This document shows positions 42,589 through 50,857 of a stretch of DNA of 64,000 nucleotides, piece after piece. Made by a program: the position numbers and the translations under genes. The notes under the pieces are model-generated. The model saw only the letters and a list, made by a program, of their open reading frames with translations, had not been told where the DNA came from and ran no database searches. Source of the stretch: UBA5486 sp036744795 (GTDB lineage Bacteria > Bacillota > UBA4882 > UBA10575). The stretch covers positions 1-64,000 of the forward strand of contig DAIOHK010000005.1 of NCBI GenBank assembly GCA_036744795.1, in the 5' to 3' direction. Every line of letters begins with the position of its first letter. The stretch's first letter is position 1.

Positions 42589-43764
42589 TCAAAACACAGT
42601 ATTAAACTGGATGGAAAATCGGTTGTATCTGGAAAGAGTAATTTTGTCTACATCTGCTTCAAATACGGAATCATACCCGATTTGCAGACTGGAAACCGCA
42701 GAAAATGATTTTCTCAGGCGGCCGGATAAGGTCAGCTGTGGACCCTCATATTCGATTTGGCCAGGAGAAAATAGTAACCCTGTATTGATGGCAGCATCCC
42801 AGTTGTTAGATAATTTCCGTTGTATAGTGCTACCTACCCCATAGGAGTTATTAACAAAAATATTTCCTTTTTCCAAAAAGCTATCATTTAAAATTGAAGA
42901 GGTAGGGGCAAATCCCTGTTCAAAATACCAGGCATTTAGGGTGTATATAGTGTCTGCGATGGCTTTATTCCATGTAAATAGTCCACCTAAAGCCTGGTCT
43001 TTCTTTTCTAGGTAATTTTCGGCTCCTGGTTTATACCAAGCTAACTCACCTTGAAAAGTCCCACCAAGAATGTTAGTAATCAGATCGATACTGGCAGCGG
43101 TCTCACTTAGTTCGCCAGTAGGTGTATGAATTATAGTAGTTCCCAGCATATAACCGGGTTTTGGAAAAGCGATCCTTAGACCAAATTTATCATCGCTGGT
43201 TACGGTCACATAATCCTCAGTGATCAATTTGGATTTTAAATAAAGTCGGGAGTAAAAACCGCCTAAATAAATATTAGTATTACCACTCTGGAGTGCTATA
43301 CCCTGAATTGGTGAGCTAGAATGATCAGCTATTAAGCCTAAGGGATCAAGGGTAAACTTAAATTTTCCTAGATCCGCTAATAACCGGGGAGAACGGTATC
43401 TTACCGCAGCTTCATTAACAAACAATTGATTAAGATAGCCGTAATTATCATAATGAGATAAGAGAAGATAAAAATAGAAATTCCGATCAATTTGAGCATC
43501 GAGATAAAGATTCAAATTACTCTTAAAATCAGGAGTTTCGTACCTCTCAATTGAACGGCGTTTATAATCAGCCTGTAAACTAAACTCACCACCTAGTTGA
43601 AGATGGCCCCAGCGGCTTTCCAAATTAGATAGACGTTTTAATACAGAATTATCAATTTCTGCAGCAAGTGTAGGTAAGGGAAAATGTAGAATAAATAAGA
43701 AAGCAATTAAGATTAATAAAACGAGAAAGTGAAGTTTGGTATTGGTTCGTGTAAAGTGTAGCAA
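42589..43764 (-). CDS. Outer-membrane beta-barrel protein
   Basis: 391 residues from TTG 43764 (GGAGG 8 nt upstream; the extended ORF to 43791 lacks an SD). The signal segment is FLVLLILIAFLFILHFPLPT-LAAE. The mature part is rich in alternating aromatic and polar residues (FYFYLLLSHYDNYGYLNQLF, NIYLGGFYSRLYLKSKL) and ends in ...RFSIQFNTVF, with a C-terminal Phe typical of BAM-assembled barrels. A short coiled region (VLKRLSNLESRWGHLQLGG) at the mature N-terminus is reminiscent of porins. It is good evidence for an outer membrane. Substrate unknown. Confidence 0.8.
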   Translation of the reverse strand: MLHFTRTNTKLHFLVLLILIAFLFILHFPLPTLAAEIDNSVLKRLSNLESRWGHLQLGGEFSLQADYKRRSIERYETPDFKSNLNLYLDAQIDRNFYFYLLLSHYDNYGYLNQLFVNEAAVRYRSPRLLADLGKFKFTLDPLGLIADHSSSPIQGIALQSGNTNIYLGGFYSRLYLKSKLITEDYVTVTSDDKFGLRIAFPKPGYMLGTTIIHTPTGELSETAASIDLITNILGGTFQGELAWYKPGAENYLEKKDQALGGLFTWNKAIADTIYTLNAWYFEQGFAPTSSILNDSFLEKGNIFVNNSYGVGSTIQRKLSNNWDAAINTGLLFSPGQIEYEGPQLTLSGRLRKSFSAVSSLQIGYDSVFEADVDKITLSRYNRFSIQFNTVF

Positions 43765-43930
43765 AGACAAATCCTCCATTTCTTGAAACAAATTTTACCT
43801 GTTTGGTTGTAAAGCGTTATCCCTCCTTTTACTTCTTTAAATTTCTCTAATTAAACAAAAACCCCTGCTCAAGGTAGGAATGGAATTTATGGTAAAATAT
43901 ATTTTATGAATTATTCTTAAATTAATCAGC

Positions 43931-43963
43931 AATTAATCAGCCGGAGGGCTGATTAATTTTTTT
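43931..43963. terminator. Hairpin at the SASP 3' end
   Basis: AATTAATCAGCC (43931-43942) / GGCTGATTAATT (43947-43958), loop GGAG, T run on the plus strand. The SASP stop codon falls in the right arm. Confidence 0.7.
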
Positions 43964-44156
43964 CCTCCGGCTGTTGCTCTTGACCCATCATTTCCTGAGC
44001 TTTTTGGATTAGCCCTCGAACAATGAGTCCAGCTTCACGGGTTGTGATATTGCTGTAGTTGTAGTTGTTGCCGTCTCTTTGAATGCGGTCGGCAAATCCA
44101 AGTTCTTTAGCTATTTCATATTTGACCTCATCTGAGACTATGCTACGTCTTGCCAC
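43953..44156 (-). CDS. Alpha/beta-type small acid-soluble spore protein
   Basis: 67 residues from GTG 44156 (GGGAGGTG upstream). SDEVKYEIAKELGFADRI and SNITTREAGLIVRGLIQKAQ match the two conserved helices of alpha/beta SASPs, which coat and protect spore DNA from UV and are degraded on germination. The GPR cleavage region (KYEIA-E) is recognisable. I do not see a clear sigma-G promoter in the minus-strand leader. It shows that the host makes spores. Confidence 0.88.
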   Translation of the reverse strand: MARRSIVSDEVKYEIAKELGFADRIQRDGNNYNYSNITTREAGLIVRGLIQKAQEMMGQEQQPEEKN

Positions 44157-44414
44157 AGCTTCACCTCCCACTTTTATTCTTCCCAGTTTAATTGGGGAAA
44201 AATCATTTAAACACTACCTGTTTTGGGTAGATAGATCTATTGGATAATTTTGGAAATGTTTTCCAAAGACGTCTCTTCAAAAGCTCCTATTGCAATTGAA
44301 CCAAAAATATAGATTTAGAGAGTCCCTAGTTAGGCTATACATATATTGTGAACAAATCATAAAAATAACCAATTAAGAATTTCATAAGTAAGGGTAAATG
44401 AATGAATAGCAAAG

Positions 44415-44421
44415 CATACTA
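44415..44421 (+). promoter_or_regulatory. Sigma-G-like -10 element
   Basis: CATACTA is a perfect forespore-sigma -10 hexamer-plus, about 40 nt before the zinc-ribbon gene. No matching -35 (GNATR) is at 17-18 nt, so the call is weak. Confidence 0.3.
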
Positions 44422-44459
44422 TTAAGAGAAAATATATATATAAAAAAGGAGGATCTCAA

Positions 44460-44657
44460 TTGCCAAAAGAAAATAGGCATCCACTTAGTTTACCTGAAGG
44501 TGCGGATAATGCAGAAGAAAGTATTAAGTGCCCCTATTGTGGTACAATGTTTGGGATTGGTTATAGTAATGAAGATGTTGTTAGCTGTCCGGTCTGTGAT
44601 GAAAGCATTTCAACCGAGGAGGCGGAGACAATATATTCATCTAATGAAGGATTTTAA
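44460..44657 (+). CDS. Small zinc-ribbon protein
   Basis: 65 residues from TTG 44460 (AGGAGG upstream). Two CxxC knuckles: IKCPYCGTMFGIG and VSCPVCDESISTEEAE. Acidic C-terminus. Function unknown. It lies next to the SASP gene, divergently, possibly sharing a forespore-type regulation. Confidence 0.7.
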   Translation: MPKENRHPLSLPEGADNAEESIKCPYCGTMFGIGYSNEDVVSCPVCDESISTEEAETIYSSNEGF

Positions 44658-45160
44658 AGTGTCGCTCACTCTAGCTACTGAAGAAATTCAATTTCACTTG
44701 CGAAACAACATTCTGACCAGGCTGGGTGGAATATCAAAACGAGCCGGGTAATCCCACTTTTCGCATACTTTAGTCACCAAGGAAAATCGCGAAAGCTTAC
44801 GAAAGCGTTTTCCTTGGTATAGATGAAACGCGAAATGTGAGAACCGACGAGTGACGAGTTTCTAAATGTATTTTCTAAGTTATAGAGCCCGAGAATTTCC
44901 GGGCTTTTTTTAATGGGCTTATCATAATTAATGTTTGTCGTAACATGTGTAGTATGTTTTTAGCTGGACTCTTTGAGTGTGGAGTAAAAAGACAGATGTT
45001 CATACTCGTCCGTTCATATGAAAGTTAAGATCTCAGCTTTTGATCTGCTAAAAAGTATAAATAAGTACAGTAATTCTCTTTTAGTGTATAATAATCAAGA
45101 AGAAGTATTCGGTATGGATATTGAACCACAAATTGGATAAAATATACAAAAAGCTAAATT
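44658..45160. other. Repeat-rich gap before murC
   Basis: Contains a family A right end (ATTCTGACCAGGCTGGGTGG, 44710-44729), a strong hairpin (44770-44830, TCACCAAGGAAAATCGC / GCGTTTTCCTTGGTATAG) and a copy of the GACGAGTGACGAGT motif (44844-44857). A terminator with AGCCCG/CGGGCT and T7 lies at 44886-44911. 44912-45160 is AT-rich with no gene recognised. Confidence 0.5.
44886..44911 (+). terminator. Rho-independent terminator
   Basis: AGCCCG (44886-44891) / CGGGCT (44900-44905), loop AGAATTTC, followed by TTTTTT. Probably ends the zinc-ribbon gene transcript. Confidence 0.75.
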
Positions 45161-45280
45161 ATGATGATTGATCGCCGGTTTATTGAGAAAAAAAAAGAGT
45201 TTTATGAATTATTATTGAAAGATATATTGTTTTATTCATTTAATCGTCATAGAATAGAAGATGTGAAAATATATGGATGA
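45161..45280 (+). CDS. Possible 39-residue ORF overlapping murC start
   Basis: ATG-ATG-ATT... encodes MMIDRRFIEKKKEFYELLLK then DILFYSFNRHRIEDVKIYG and stops at TGA 45278-45280, five bases past the murC ATG (45273). No clear SD, highly charged. If translated, it would couple to murC, whose own SD is poor. Not recognised. Confidence 0.3.
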   Translation: MMIDRRFIEKKKEFYELLLKDILFYSFNRHRIEDVKIYG

Positions 45281-46685
45281 CTGGCTGAAGAAAGGACGGA
45301 TAGGGTTGAAACCAGGGGATCATCTTTATTTTATTGGAATTGGTGGTGCCAGACTCAGTGCCTTAGCTAAAATTTTTCAGGAGAGCGGGTACAAAGTTTC
45401 TGGTTCTGATCGGACTCCAAGTAAGAATACGATGGAGTTAGAAGCAAAAGGGGTACAGGTTTATTATGGTCATCAACGTGAAAGAATCACGGATGATATT
45501 GATTTAGTAGTTTATACGAATGCCGTTGGTGATCAAAATCCTGAGCTTCTTGAGGCTAAAAAACAGCAACTTCCGATTTTTGAGGGTGCTGAACTTTTAG
45601 GGAAACTGATGAAGAAAAAAGGGATGGGAATTGCTGTTGCTGGAACTCATGGAAAGACAAGTACTACTGCTATGATCTCTTTACTTTTAATCAAAGGCGG
45701 CAAGGATCCCACGATTGAAGTGGGTGGAGAGATGAAAGAACTTCCCGGAAACCATCGCACGGGAAAAAGTCCTTATATTGTAGTGGAGGCTTGTGAATTT
45801 CGCCGGTCTTTTCTATTTCTCTCCCCTAAGGTTGAGGTGATTACAAATGTTGATTGGGATCATCCAGACTGTTTTCCTACTGCCGATGATGTAGTCCGTA
45901 CTTTTAAAGATTTTATTTCTTTGTTACCTTCAGAGGGAAAGCTTGTGATCTGGCGGGATGATCCACATTACCAGGAATTAGCGGCTGCTTCTAAAGCTCC
46001 TGTCCGCACTTTTGGATGGTCAGAACAGGCTGATTGGTATTGTTCAGAGATTACTACTGTTCCGCCCATGGGGATAAAAGGAAAGTTATATCGGGAAGGG
46101 GAATATGTAGGTGAATTAATCTTGCAAGTTCCTGGAAAACATAATCTTCTAAATGCCTTGGCTGCAGTGGCTACTGTTTCAGAATTAGGAGTACCGATTG
46201 AAGATTGTCTTAGTTATATTTCAGAGTTCACAGGGGTACGAAGACGTTTTGAAGTTAAAGGCCAGGCTGATGGAGTTGTAGTAGTGGATGATTATGCTCA
46301 TCATCCAGCAGCTGTTAAGACTACTCTCGCTACAGTAAGAAACCATTTTCCTGGGAGGGTATGGTGTATTTTTCAGCCCCATCTTTATAGCCGGACCAAG
46401 TATCTTCTTCCCAAGTTTTCCCAAGCGTTTCAAGATTCTGACATCTTGGTATTGGCTGATATTTATGCAGCAAGGGAGAAAAATCCCGGTGATATTTCCA
46501 GTAAAACTTTGGCTAATGAAGTAAAAAAATATCACAAAGATGTAAGATATATTGGCGATATGGAGAAAATTAAGGATTATCTTTTAACAGAAACCCGTTT
46601 GGGTGATTTGGTTATAACCATGGGCGCTGGGGATATATTTAAAGTAGGAGAGGAATTCTTACGTGCTAAAGGAAAGAATAATTAA
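45273..46685 (+). CDS. murC: UDP-N-acetylmuramate--L-alanine ligase
   Basis: Adds L-Ala to UDP-MurNAc in the cytosol. 470 residues. ATPase loop AGTHGKTSTTAMISLLL, VEACEFRRSFLFLSPKVEVI, NVDWDHPDCF, DDYAHHPAAVKTTLATVRNH, FQPHLYSRTKYLLPKFSQAF and DIYAAREKNPGDISS are MurC signatures; the DIYAARE motif argues against Mpl. The N-terminal glycine motif is FIGIGGARLSALA rather than the usual GIGGIGMS. A weak SD at ATG 45273 leaves room for TTG 45305 as an alternative start. It is away from murD (9.7 kb). Confidence 0.92.
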   Translation: MDDWLKKGRIGLKPGDHLYFIGIGGARLSALAKIFQESGYKVSGSDRTPSKNTMELEAKGVQVYYGHQRERITDDIDLVVYTNAVGDQNPELLEAKKQQLPIFEGAELLGKLMKKKGMGIAVAGTHGKTSTTAMISLLLIKGGKDPTIEVGGEMKELPGNHRTGKSPYIVVEACEFRRSFLFLSPKVEVITNVDWDHPDCFPTADDVVRTFKDFISLLPSEGKLVIWRDDPHYQELAAASKAPVRTFGWSEQADWYCSEITTVPPMGIKGKLYREGEYVGELILQVPGKHNLLNALAAVATVSELGVPIEDCLSYISEFTGVRRRFEVKGQADGVVVVDDYAHHPAAVKTTLATVRNHFPGRVWCIFQPHLYSRTKYLLPKFSQAFQDSDILVLADIYAAREKNPGDISSKTLANEVKKYHKDVRYIGDMEKIKDYLLTETRLGDLVITMGAGDIFKVGEEFLRAKGKNN

Positions 46686-46724
46686 CAGCAGGTAAAAATC
46701 GTATTTAGAAAAAGGAGTCCCTTT

Positions 46725-46756
46725 GTTCCCTGGAGAAATTACCAGGGAACTTTTTT
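46725..46756 (+). terminator. Terminator after murC
   Basis: GTTCCCTGG (46725-46733) / CCAGGGAAC (46742-46750), loop AGAAATTA, then TTTTTT. Confidence 0.9.
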
Positions 46757-46792
46757 AACTTTTTTAAAAATATCCCGGATGGAGGGGTTCAT

Positions 46793-47935
46793 TTGTCAAA
46801 GGTTGTAATCACTAGTTGCGGGAGTTATGATCGAAAGGAGATAGAAACTGCGGTTGCTAAATGCCTTTACGAACTCGGAGGTATCGGGCAATTTATTTCT
46901 GCTGGAGAACGGGTTTTGGTAAAACCAAATCTATTAGCTGCCGATCCCCCGGAGAAAGGTACGGATACCCATCCGGAAGTGGTAAGAGCAGTCCTATTAG
47001 AAATTATAAAAGTAGGTGCAATTCCTATTGTTGGGGATAGCCCCGGTTTCGGGAGCCTTTCCCGAGTGGCGGAGAAAGCAGGAATTACTCAAGTCTGTCG
47101 TGAGCTAGGGGTAACATTAGGCCAGTTTAATGAAGATGTTGAGGTGAAAACTTCTTCGGAGGGAAAAGTATTAAAAAGTTTCCCCTTGGTTAAGGAGATT
47201 ACCGAGGTAGATGCAATAATAAATTTGCCGCGGGTGAAAACTCACGGACTTACTCGTTTAACTGGCGCCGTGAAAAATCTTTTTGGCTGTGTAGCCGGGT
47301 TACATAAAGGTGAGATGCATTTTAGACTTCAAAGAGCAGATGTATTCCAAGGGATGCTAATTGATCTGGCTTTAACTCTTAAACCTACACTTACGATTGT
47401 TGATGGCGTAACGGCCATGGAGGGAGCAGGCCCTAGAAATGGAAGCCTGCGTCATCTAGGATTGATTTTAGCAGGCGAAAACCCATTTTCTGTGGATGCT
47501 GTAATTGCAAGAATAGTAGGACTCGCTCCTCAGGAAGTGCCCCTTTTGGCGATAGCTGCAAAAAGAGGAATAGCCGGTATTAGTGATTCGGAAATAGAGA
47601 TTAGGGGAGAAAAAATAGAGGATTTTATTATTCGTGATTTTAAAGTACCTACCTCTTCTACAAGAATTGATCTGAAGGTTCCTGAGTGGGTAATAAGGCT
47701 TTTCCGGCATTATGTTTCGCCTTACCCTGTGATTCAAGATCATTGTAAAAGATGTTTAGTTTGTCTTCAGGCTTGTCCAGCTAAGGTGATTGCTTTAGCT
47801 AATGGTAAAATAAAGATTAATGATGAGGAATGTATCCGGTGCTATTGCTGCCAGGAACTTTGTCCGCATGATGCTATAGAATTAAAAGTGCCTTTATTGG
47901 GAAGGTTATTCCTTAAATCTTCTTTAATTCTTTGA
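46793..47935 (+). CDS. DUF362 protein with two C-terminal [4Fe-4S] clusters
   Basis: 380 residues from TTG 46793 (GGAGG upstream). DUF362 core: GERVLVKPNLLAADPPEKGT, GDSPGFGSLSRVAEKAGI, INLPRVKTHGLTRLTGAVKN. Ferredoxin-type motifs CKRCLVCLQACPAKVI and CIRCYCCQELCPHDAI carry eight cysteines. Likely an electron-transfer protein. The family is widespread in anaerobes, but its reaction is not known. It overlaps the convergent ypiB gene by 23 nt at the stop. Confidence 0.85.
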   Translation: MSKVVITSCGSYDRKEIETAVAKCLYELGGIGQFISAGERVLVKPNLLAADPPEKGTDTHPEVVRAVLLEIIKVGAIPIVGDSPGFGSLSRVAEKAGITQVCRELGVTLGQFNEDVEVKTSSEGKVLKSFPLVKEITEVDAIINLPRVKTHGLTRLTGAVKNLFGCVAGLHKGEMHFRLQRADVFQGMLIDLALTLKPTLTIVDGVTAMEGAGPRNGSLRHLGLILAGENPFSVDAVIARIVGLAPQEVPLLAIAAKRGIAGISDSEIEIRGEKIEDFIIRDFKVPTSSTRIDLKVPEWVIRLFRHYVSPYPVIQDHCKRCLVCLQACPAKVIALANGKIKINDEECIRCYCCQELCPHDAIELKVPLLGRLFLKSSLIL

Positions 47936-48455
47936 CAAGGCGGAGAAATTTATCTTTTTGGCCGGTAGCTAAGGCTTGATCAATCTCTGCCATGATCTTA
48001 CTTCTATTCTCCTCATTTTTTGCTTCTTCTATTAATAATAGGATTTCTAATTCTATTTGAAAACTTTTTATCTTTTCTTCTTCTAAAGGGATCGGAATCT
48101 CTTCTACTACATCAAGAAAGGGTAAGCAATTTTCTCGACCAGGGAAATACAGGGTTAAATAGAGTTTTTCGCTTTTCAAACCAGAAAGATATTCCAAAAT
48201 ATCCTCGGTCTTTGTTATCATTTTCTTATATGTTATTAGTAAAGATGGAGGCATTCCTGTCTCTAGACTGGAGATCACAAGAAGCGGACGGAGAAAAGAC
48301 CCGTTTTCTATAATTTTTACATTATTCAAGCTCGAGTCTTTTTTTTGTAAATAGGAAAGAATCTTTTGAGGAGCATCACCTCTAAGTTCCCAATTCTCTA
48401 TAAACCAATTAATAAATCGTTTTTTTGCAAGTGGGCTGATTGTTGGCTTGTTCAT
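47913..48455 (-). CDS. YpiB/UPF0302-type protein with IDEAL motif
   Basis: 180 residues, AGGAGG before the ATG. FINWFIENWELRGDAPQKIL and ILSYLQKKDSSLNNVKIIEN fit UPF0302. The C-terminal IDQALATGQKDKFLRLVKEL is an IDEAL motif, as in Bacillus YpiB. In Bacillus, ypiB lies near respiration or envelope genes; the role is not established. The overlap at its 3' end with the DUF362 gene makes antisense transcription possible. Confidence 0.8.
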   Translation of the reverse strand: MNKPTISPLAKKRFINWFIENWELRGDAPQKILSYLQKKDSSLNNVKIIENGSFLRPLLVISSLETGMPPSLLITYKKMITKTEDILEYLSGLKSEKLYLTLYFPGRENCLPFLDVVEEIPIPLEEEKIKSFQIELEILLLIEEAKNEENRSKIMAEIDQALATGQKDKFLRLVKELKKI

Positions 48456-48727
48456 GAGGATACCTCCTTTAAACCCTCTCCTGACTTTTCTTGTTTTTAG
48501 CTATTGTTTCTATTAATAAAATCGGCAGTCTGTTTAGAGTCTTTAATGAAAATGAGGATTTAATATATCTTATTACACAAATTAAGATCTGATGAGAACC
48601 CTTTTGTTAAAAATTCTAGGTTGGTAAATTTAATTAATCAAAAATGTAATCCTTAACTTATAAGTTAATTTTAAAGCTCTGGAAAAGCAGTTTAATAAAT
48701 GGTATAGTTAATTGCGGGAGGAAACTA

Positions 48728-49156
48728 ATGCTATTAAGGTTAATCATATTATTCACAGTGGTACCGTTGTTTGAATTGTGGCTATTAATAGAACTTGGCG
48801 GGGCTATTGGTACCTGGCCAACTATAATCCTGGTTTTAGGAACTGGGATCTTAGGAGCCGGTTTAGCTAAGACGCAAGGGCTAGTACTTTATCGGAAAAT
48901 AAGGGTTAATTTAAACCAAGGAAGAATGCCTACTCAAGAATTAATATCAGGTTTATGTGTTTTGACCGGTGGGATTCTACTGATTGCTCCAGGGCTTTTA
49001 ACTGATATAACAGGGGTACTTTTGCTTCTACCTTTTATCCAGTCTTGGGTTGCAGAATTGATTCGTAGATGGTTAAGGAAAAAATTCAAATTAGGTGATT
49101 TTTATATTAATCATATGACTTGGGATAGGGAAAGCGTGGAAGATGATGAGTCCTGA
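48728..49156 (+). CDS. fxsA: FxsA-family membrane protein
   Basis: 142 residues, GGGAGG before ATG. Two N-terminal transmembrane helices (LIILFTVVPLFELWLLIELG, TIILVLGTGILGAGLAKTQG) and two more at 78-105 match FxsA, named for suppression of F exclusion of phage T7 in E. coli. Function in Firmicutes is unknown. Overlaps the DUF523 gene by 14 nt, implying an operon. Confidence 0.9.
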   Translation: MLLRLIILFTVVPLFELWLLIELGGAIGTWPTIILVLGTGILGAGLAKTQGLVLYRKIRVNLNQGRMPTQELISGLCVLTGGILLIAPGLLTDITGVLLLLPFIQSWVAELIRRWLRKKFKLGDFYINHMTWDRESVEDDES

Positions 49157-49628
49157 ATCCATTCAACCACCAGTTATGGTCAGTGCTTGTTTGTTAGGGC
49201 ATAAATGTCGTTATAATGGGAAAAGTTGTTACTTACCTGTCCTTATAAGTAGTATGAAACAATATCAGGTTATTCCTGTCTGCCCAGAGGTTTTAGGAGG
49301 GTTACCGATTCCTAGATCACCTTTAGAAATCAGTAATGGAGATGGTTATGATGTCTGGGCAGGGAGTGCTCTAGTTGTAAATCAAGACGGGGTTAATTTT
49401 ACCTACGAATTTCAAAAAGGGGCTCTTGAGACTTTAAATTTATGCAGAAAACATGGGGTCAAAATGGCGGTATTAAAAGAGAAGAGTCCTTCCTGTGGAT
49501 CGAAGAGAATCTACGATGGTACTTTTAGTACGAGGTTAATTCCAGGTAGCGGTGTAACCGCCTCACTACTTAAAAAAGAAGGAATAAAGATCTTTTCCGA
49601 ACAAGAATGGTTGAATGAGGTTGAATGA
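49143..49628 (+). CDS. DUF523 protein
   Basis: 161 residues. The conserved cysteine motifs VSACLLGHKCRYNGKS, VIPVCPEVLGGLPIPRSP and LKEKSPSCGSKRIYDG define DUF523. The cysteine pattern suggests a metal or thiol role; no reaction is known. Lies between fxsA and a small membrane protein gene, with overlaps or close spacing, so one operon. Confidence 0.9.
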   Translation: MMSPESIQPPVMVSACLLGHKCRYNGKSCYLPVLISSMKQYQVIPVCPEVLGGLPIPRSPLEISNGDGYDVWAGSALVVNQDGVNFTYEFQKGALETLNLCRKHGVKMAVLKEKSPSCGSKRIYDGTFSTRLIPGSGVTASLLKKEGIKIFSEQEWLNEVE

Positions 49629-49640
49629 GGGGGTCTTGTT

Positions 49641-50237
49641 TTGCCTAAAAAATATAGATGGTTAAAACTGACTATTGGTATTGCGGCTGTTGTTCTATTT
49701 TTCATTATAATCAATAGTTTTTTTCGGGAAAATAGTAGGCTCCTAGAGGAACGTAATTTTTGGCAGGAAAAAACCATTGCTATGCAGGAATCTTTGAACG
49801 ATCTCAAACAAATAAAAGAAGAACTTCAAATAAAGGTTGCTATGCTTGGTGAGGGGCTCGTAATTAAAGAGATTTTAGTGGAATCACTTTCCTTTTTTCC
49901 TAGTGAGCAAGGAAGTTTAGAATATAATCTATCTATAACAGTAGGAAATTCTTCGTCTCAAGTTATCCCACCGGCAAGTGGTTTTTTATTATTTGCTTTT
50001 CAAGCTCCTGGAGGAGATAAAATTAACCGTACTTCTTGGCGGAGGTTTGAACTTCCTTCATTTAATTCTAAAGAGGTTAAGGCCTTGCACCTTTCGGGGA
50101 AAATCTCGGCTCAACCCCGGGAGGAAATGTTGTTAATTATTAATCTTAATAATCAACCTGGACTTGCCAAGAAAATGATAGTACTACCTAGCCTGCCTGT
50201 AAAAAAGCCTGAACCTCCTACAGCAGGAAATCCATAA
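49641..50237 (+). CDS. Single-pass membrane protein, unknown
   Basis: 198 residues from TTG 49641 (GGGGG upstream). One transmembrane helix (LTIGIAAVVLFFIIINSFF, about 8-28), then a coiled stretch (NSRLLEERNFWQEKTIAMQE and onward), then a beta-rich outer domain (LEYNLSITVGNSSSQVIPPA ... PGGDKINRTSWRRFELPSF). The C-terminus is proline rich. No family recognised. Probably in the fxsA operon. Confidence 0.6.
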   Translation: MPKKYRWLKLTIGIAAVVLFFIIINSFFRENSRLLEERNFWQEKTIAMQESLNDLKQIKEELQIKVAMLGEGLVIKEILVESLSFFPSEQGSLEYNLSITVGNSSSQVIPPASGFLLFAFQAPGGDKINRTSWRRFELPSFNSKEVKALHLSGKISAQPREEMLLIINLNNQPGLAKKMIVLPSLPVKKPEPPTAGNP

Positions 50238-50294
50238 TAAAGACCGCTTTTTATAGAAAATTTTAAAAAAAACTATAAAAGGAGTCCTCTTCAG

Positions 50295-50792
50295 ATGAAA
50301 AGACCTGATAAAGACCATTATTATCTAGATATTGCAGCTGTAGTTGCTACAAGATCTACCTGTCTGCGTAGGCATTTTGGGGCTATTATCGTAAAGGATG
50401 ACCAGATTATAAGTACTGGTTATGTGGGAGCTCCTCGGGGTAGTATTAATTGTATTGATCTAAAAGATTGTCCGCGGGAAAAAGCTGGAGTCCCTTCTGG
50501 CGAAAGGTATGAGCTTTGTCGTTCTGTCCATGCAGAGATGAATGTCATAATACATGCTTCCCGCCAGGAGATGATTGGAGCCACACTTTATCTTGCCTGT
50601 CTAGATCCGCTCACCGGAAAGAGAGTAATAGGGACTAGACCATGTAAATTATGTACTAGAATGATTATTAATGCTGGTATTAAAAAAGTGGTTACAGATG
50701 GTCCCCAGGAAACCGTCATTCACTACGATGTCGAGGATTGGGTTAAACAGGACCGGGGAGAATGGACCGCTGATAATATTTATGGATATTAA
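50295..50792 (+). CDS. comEB: Deoxycytidylate deaminase (ComEB-type)
   Basis: Deaminates dCMP to dUMP for thymidylate synthesis. 165 residues. The zinc/catalytic motif is VHAEMNVIIHASRQ with PCKLCTRMIINAGIKKVV; the substrate loop is TGYVGAPRGSINCID. GGAG lies ahead of the ATG. ComEB-type cysteine and histidine positions are intact, so it should be active. Confidence 0.92.
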   Translation: MKRPDKDHYYLDIAAVVATRSTCLRRHFGAIIVKDDQIISTGYVGAPRGSINCIDLKDCPREKAGVPSGERYELCRSVHAEMNVIIHASRQEMIGATLYLACLDPLTGKRVIGTRPCKLCTRMIINAGIKKVVTDGPQETVIHYDVEDWVKQDRGEWTADNIYGY

Positions 50793-50857
50793 AATGAAAC
50801 TCACGGTTTTAAAAGCCGTAAGTAATAAGAAAAAGAATTCTTCCGGAAGGAGAGATT

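Noticed and set aside
44157..44300. Sigma-G promoter for the SASP gene
   Set aside because: No CATNNTA-like -10 with a GNATR -35 was found on the minus strand at a plausible distance.
44500..44751. 83-codon plus-strand ORF overlapping the zinc-ribbon gene
   Set aside because: It is an out-of-frame shadow that runs on into a family A repeat end.
45273..46685. Reading the ligase as Mpl (peptidoglycan recycling ligase)
   Set aside because: DDYAHHP, FQPHLYSRTK and DIYAAREKNPG are MurC motifs; Mpl has a different C-terminal sequence.
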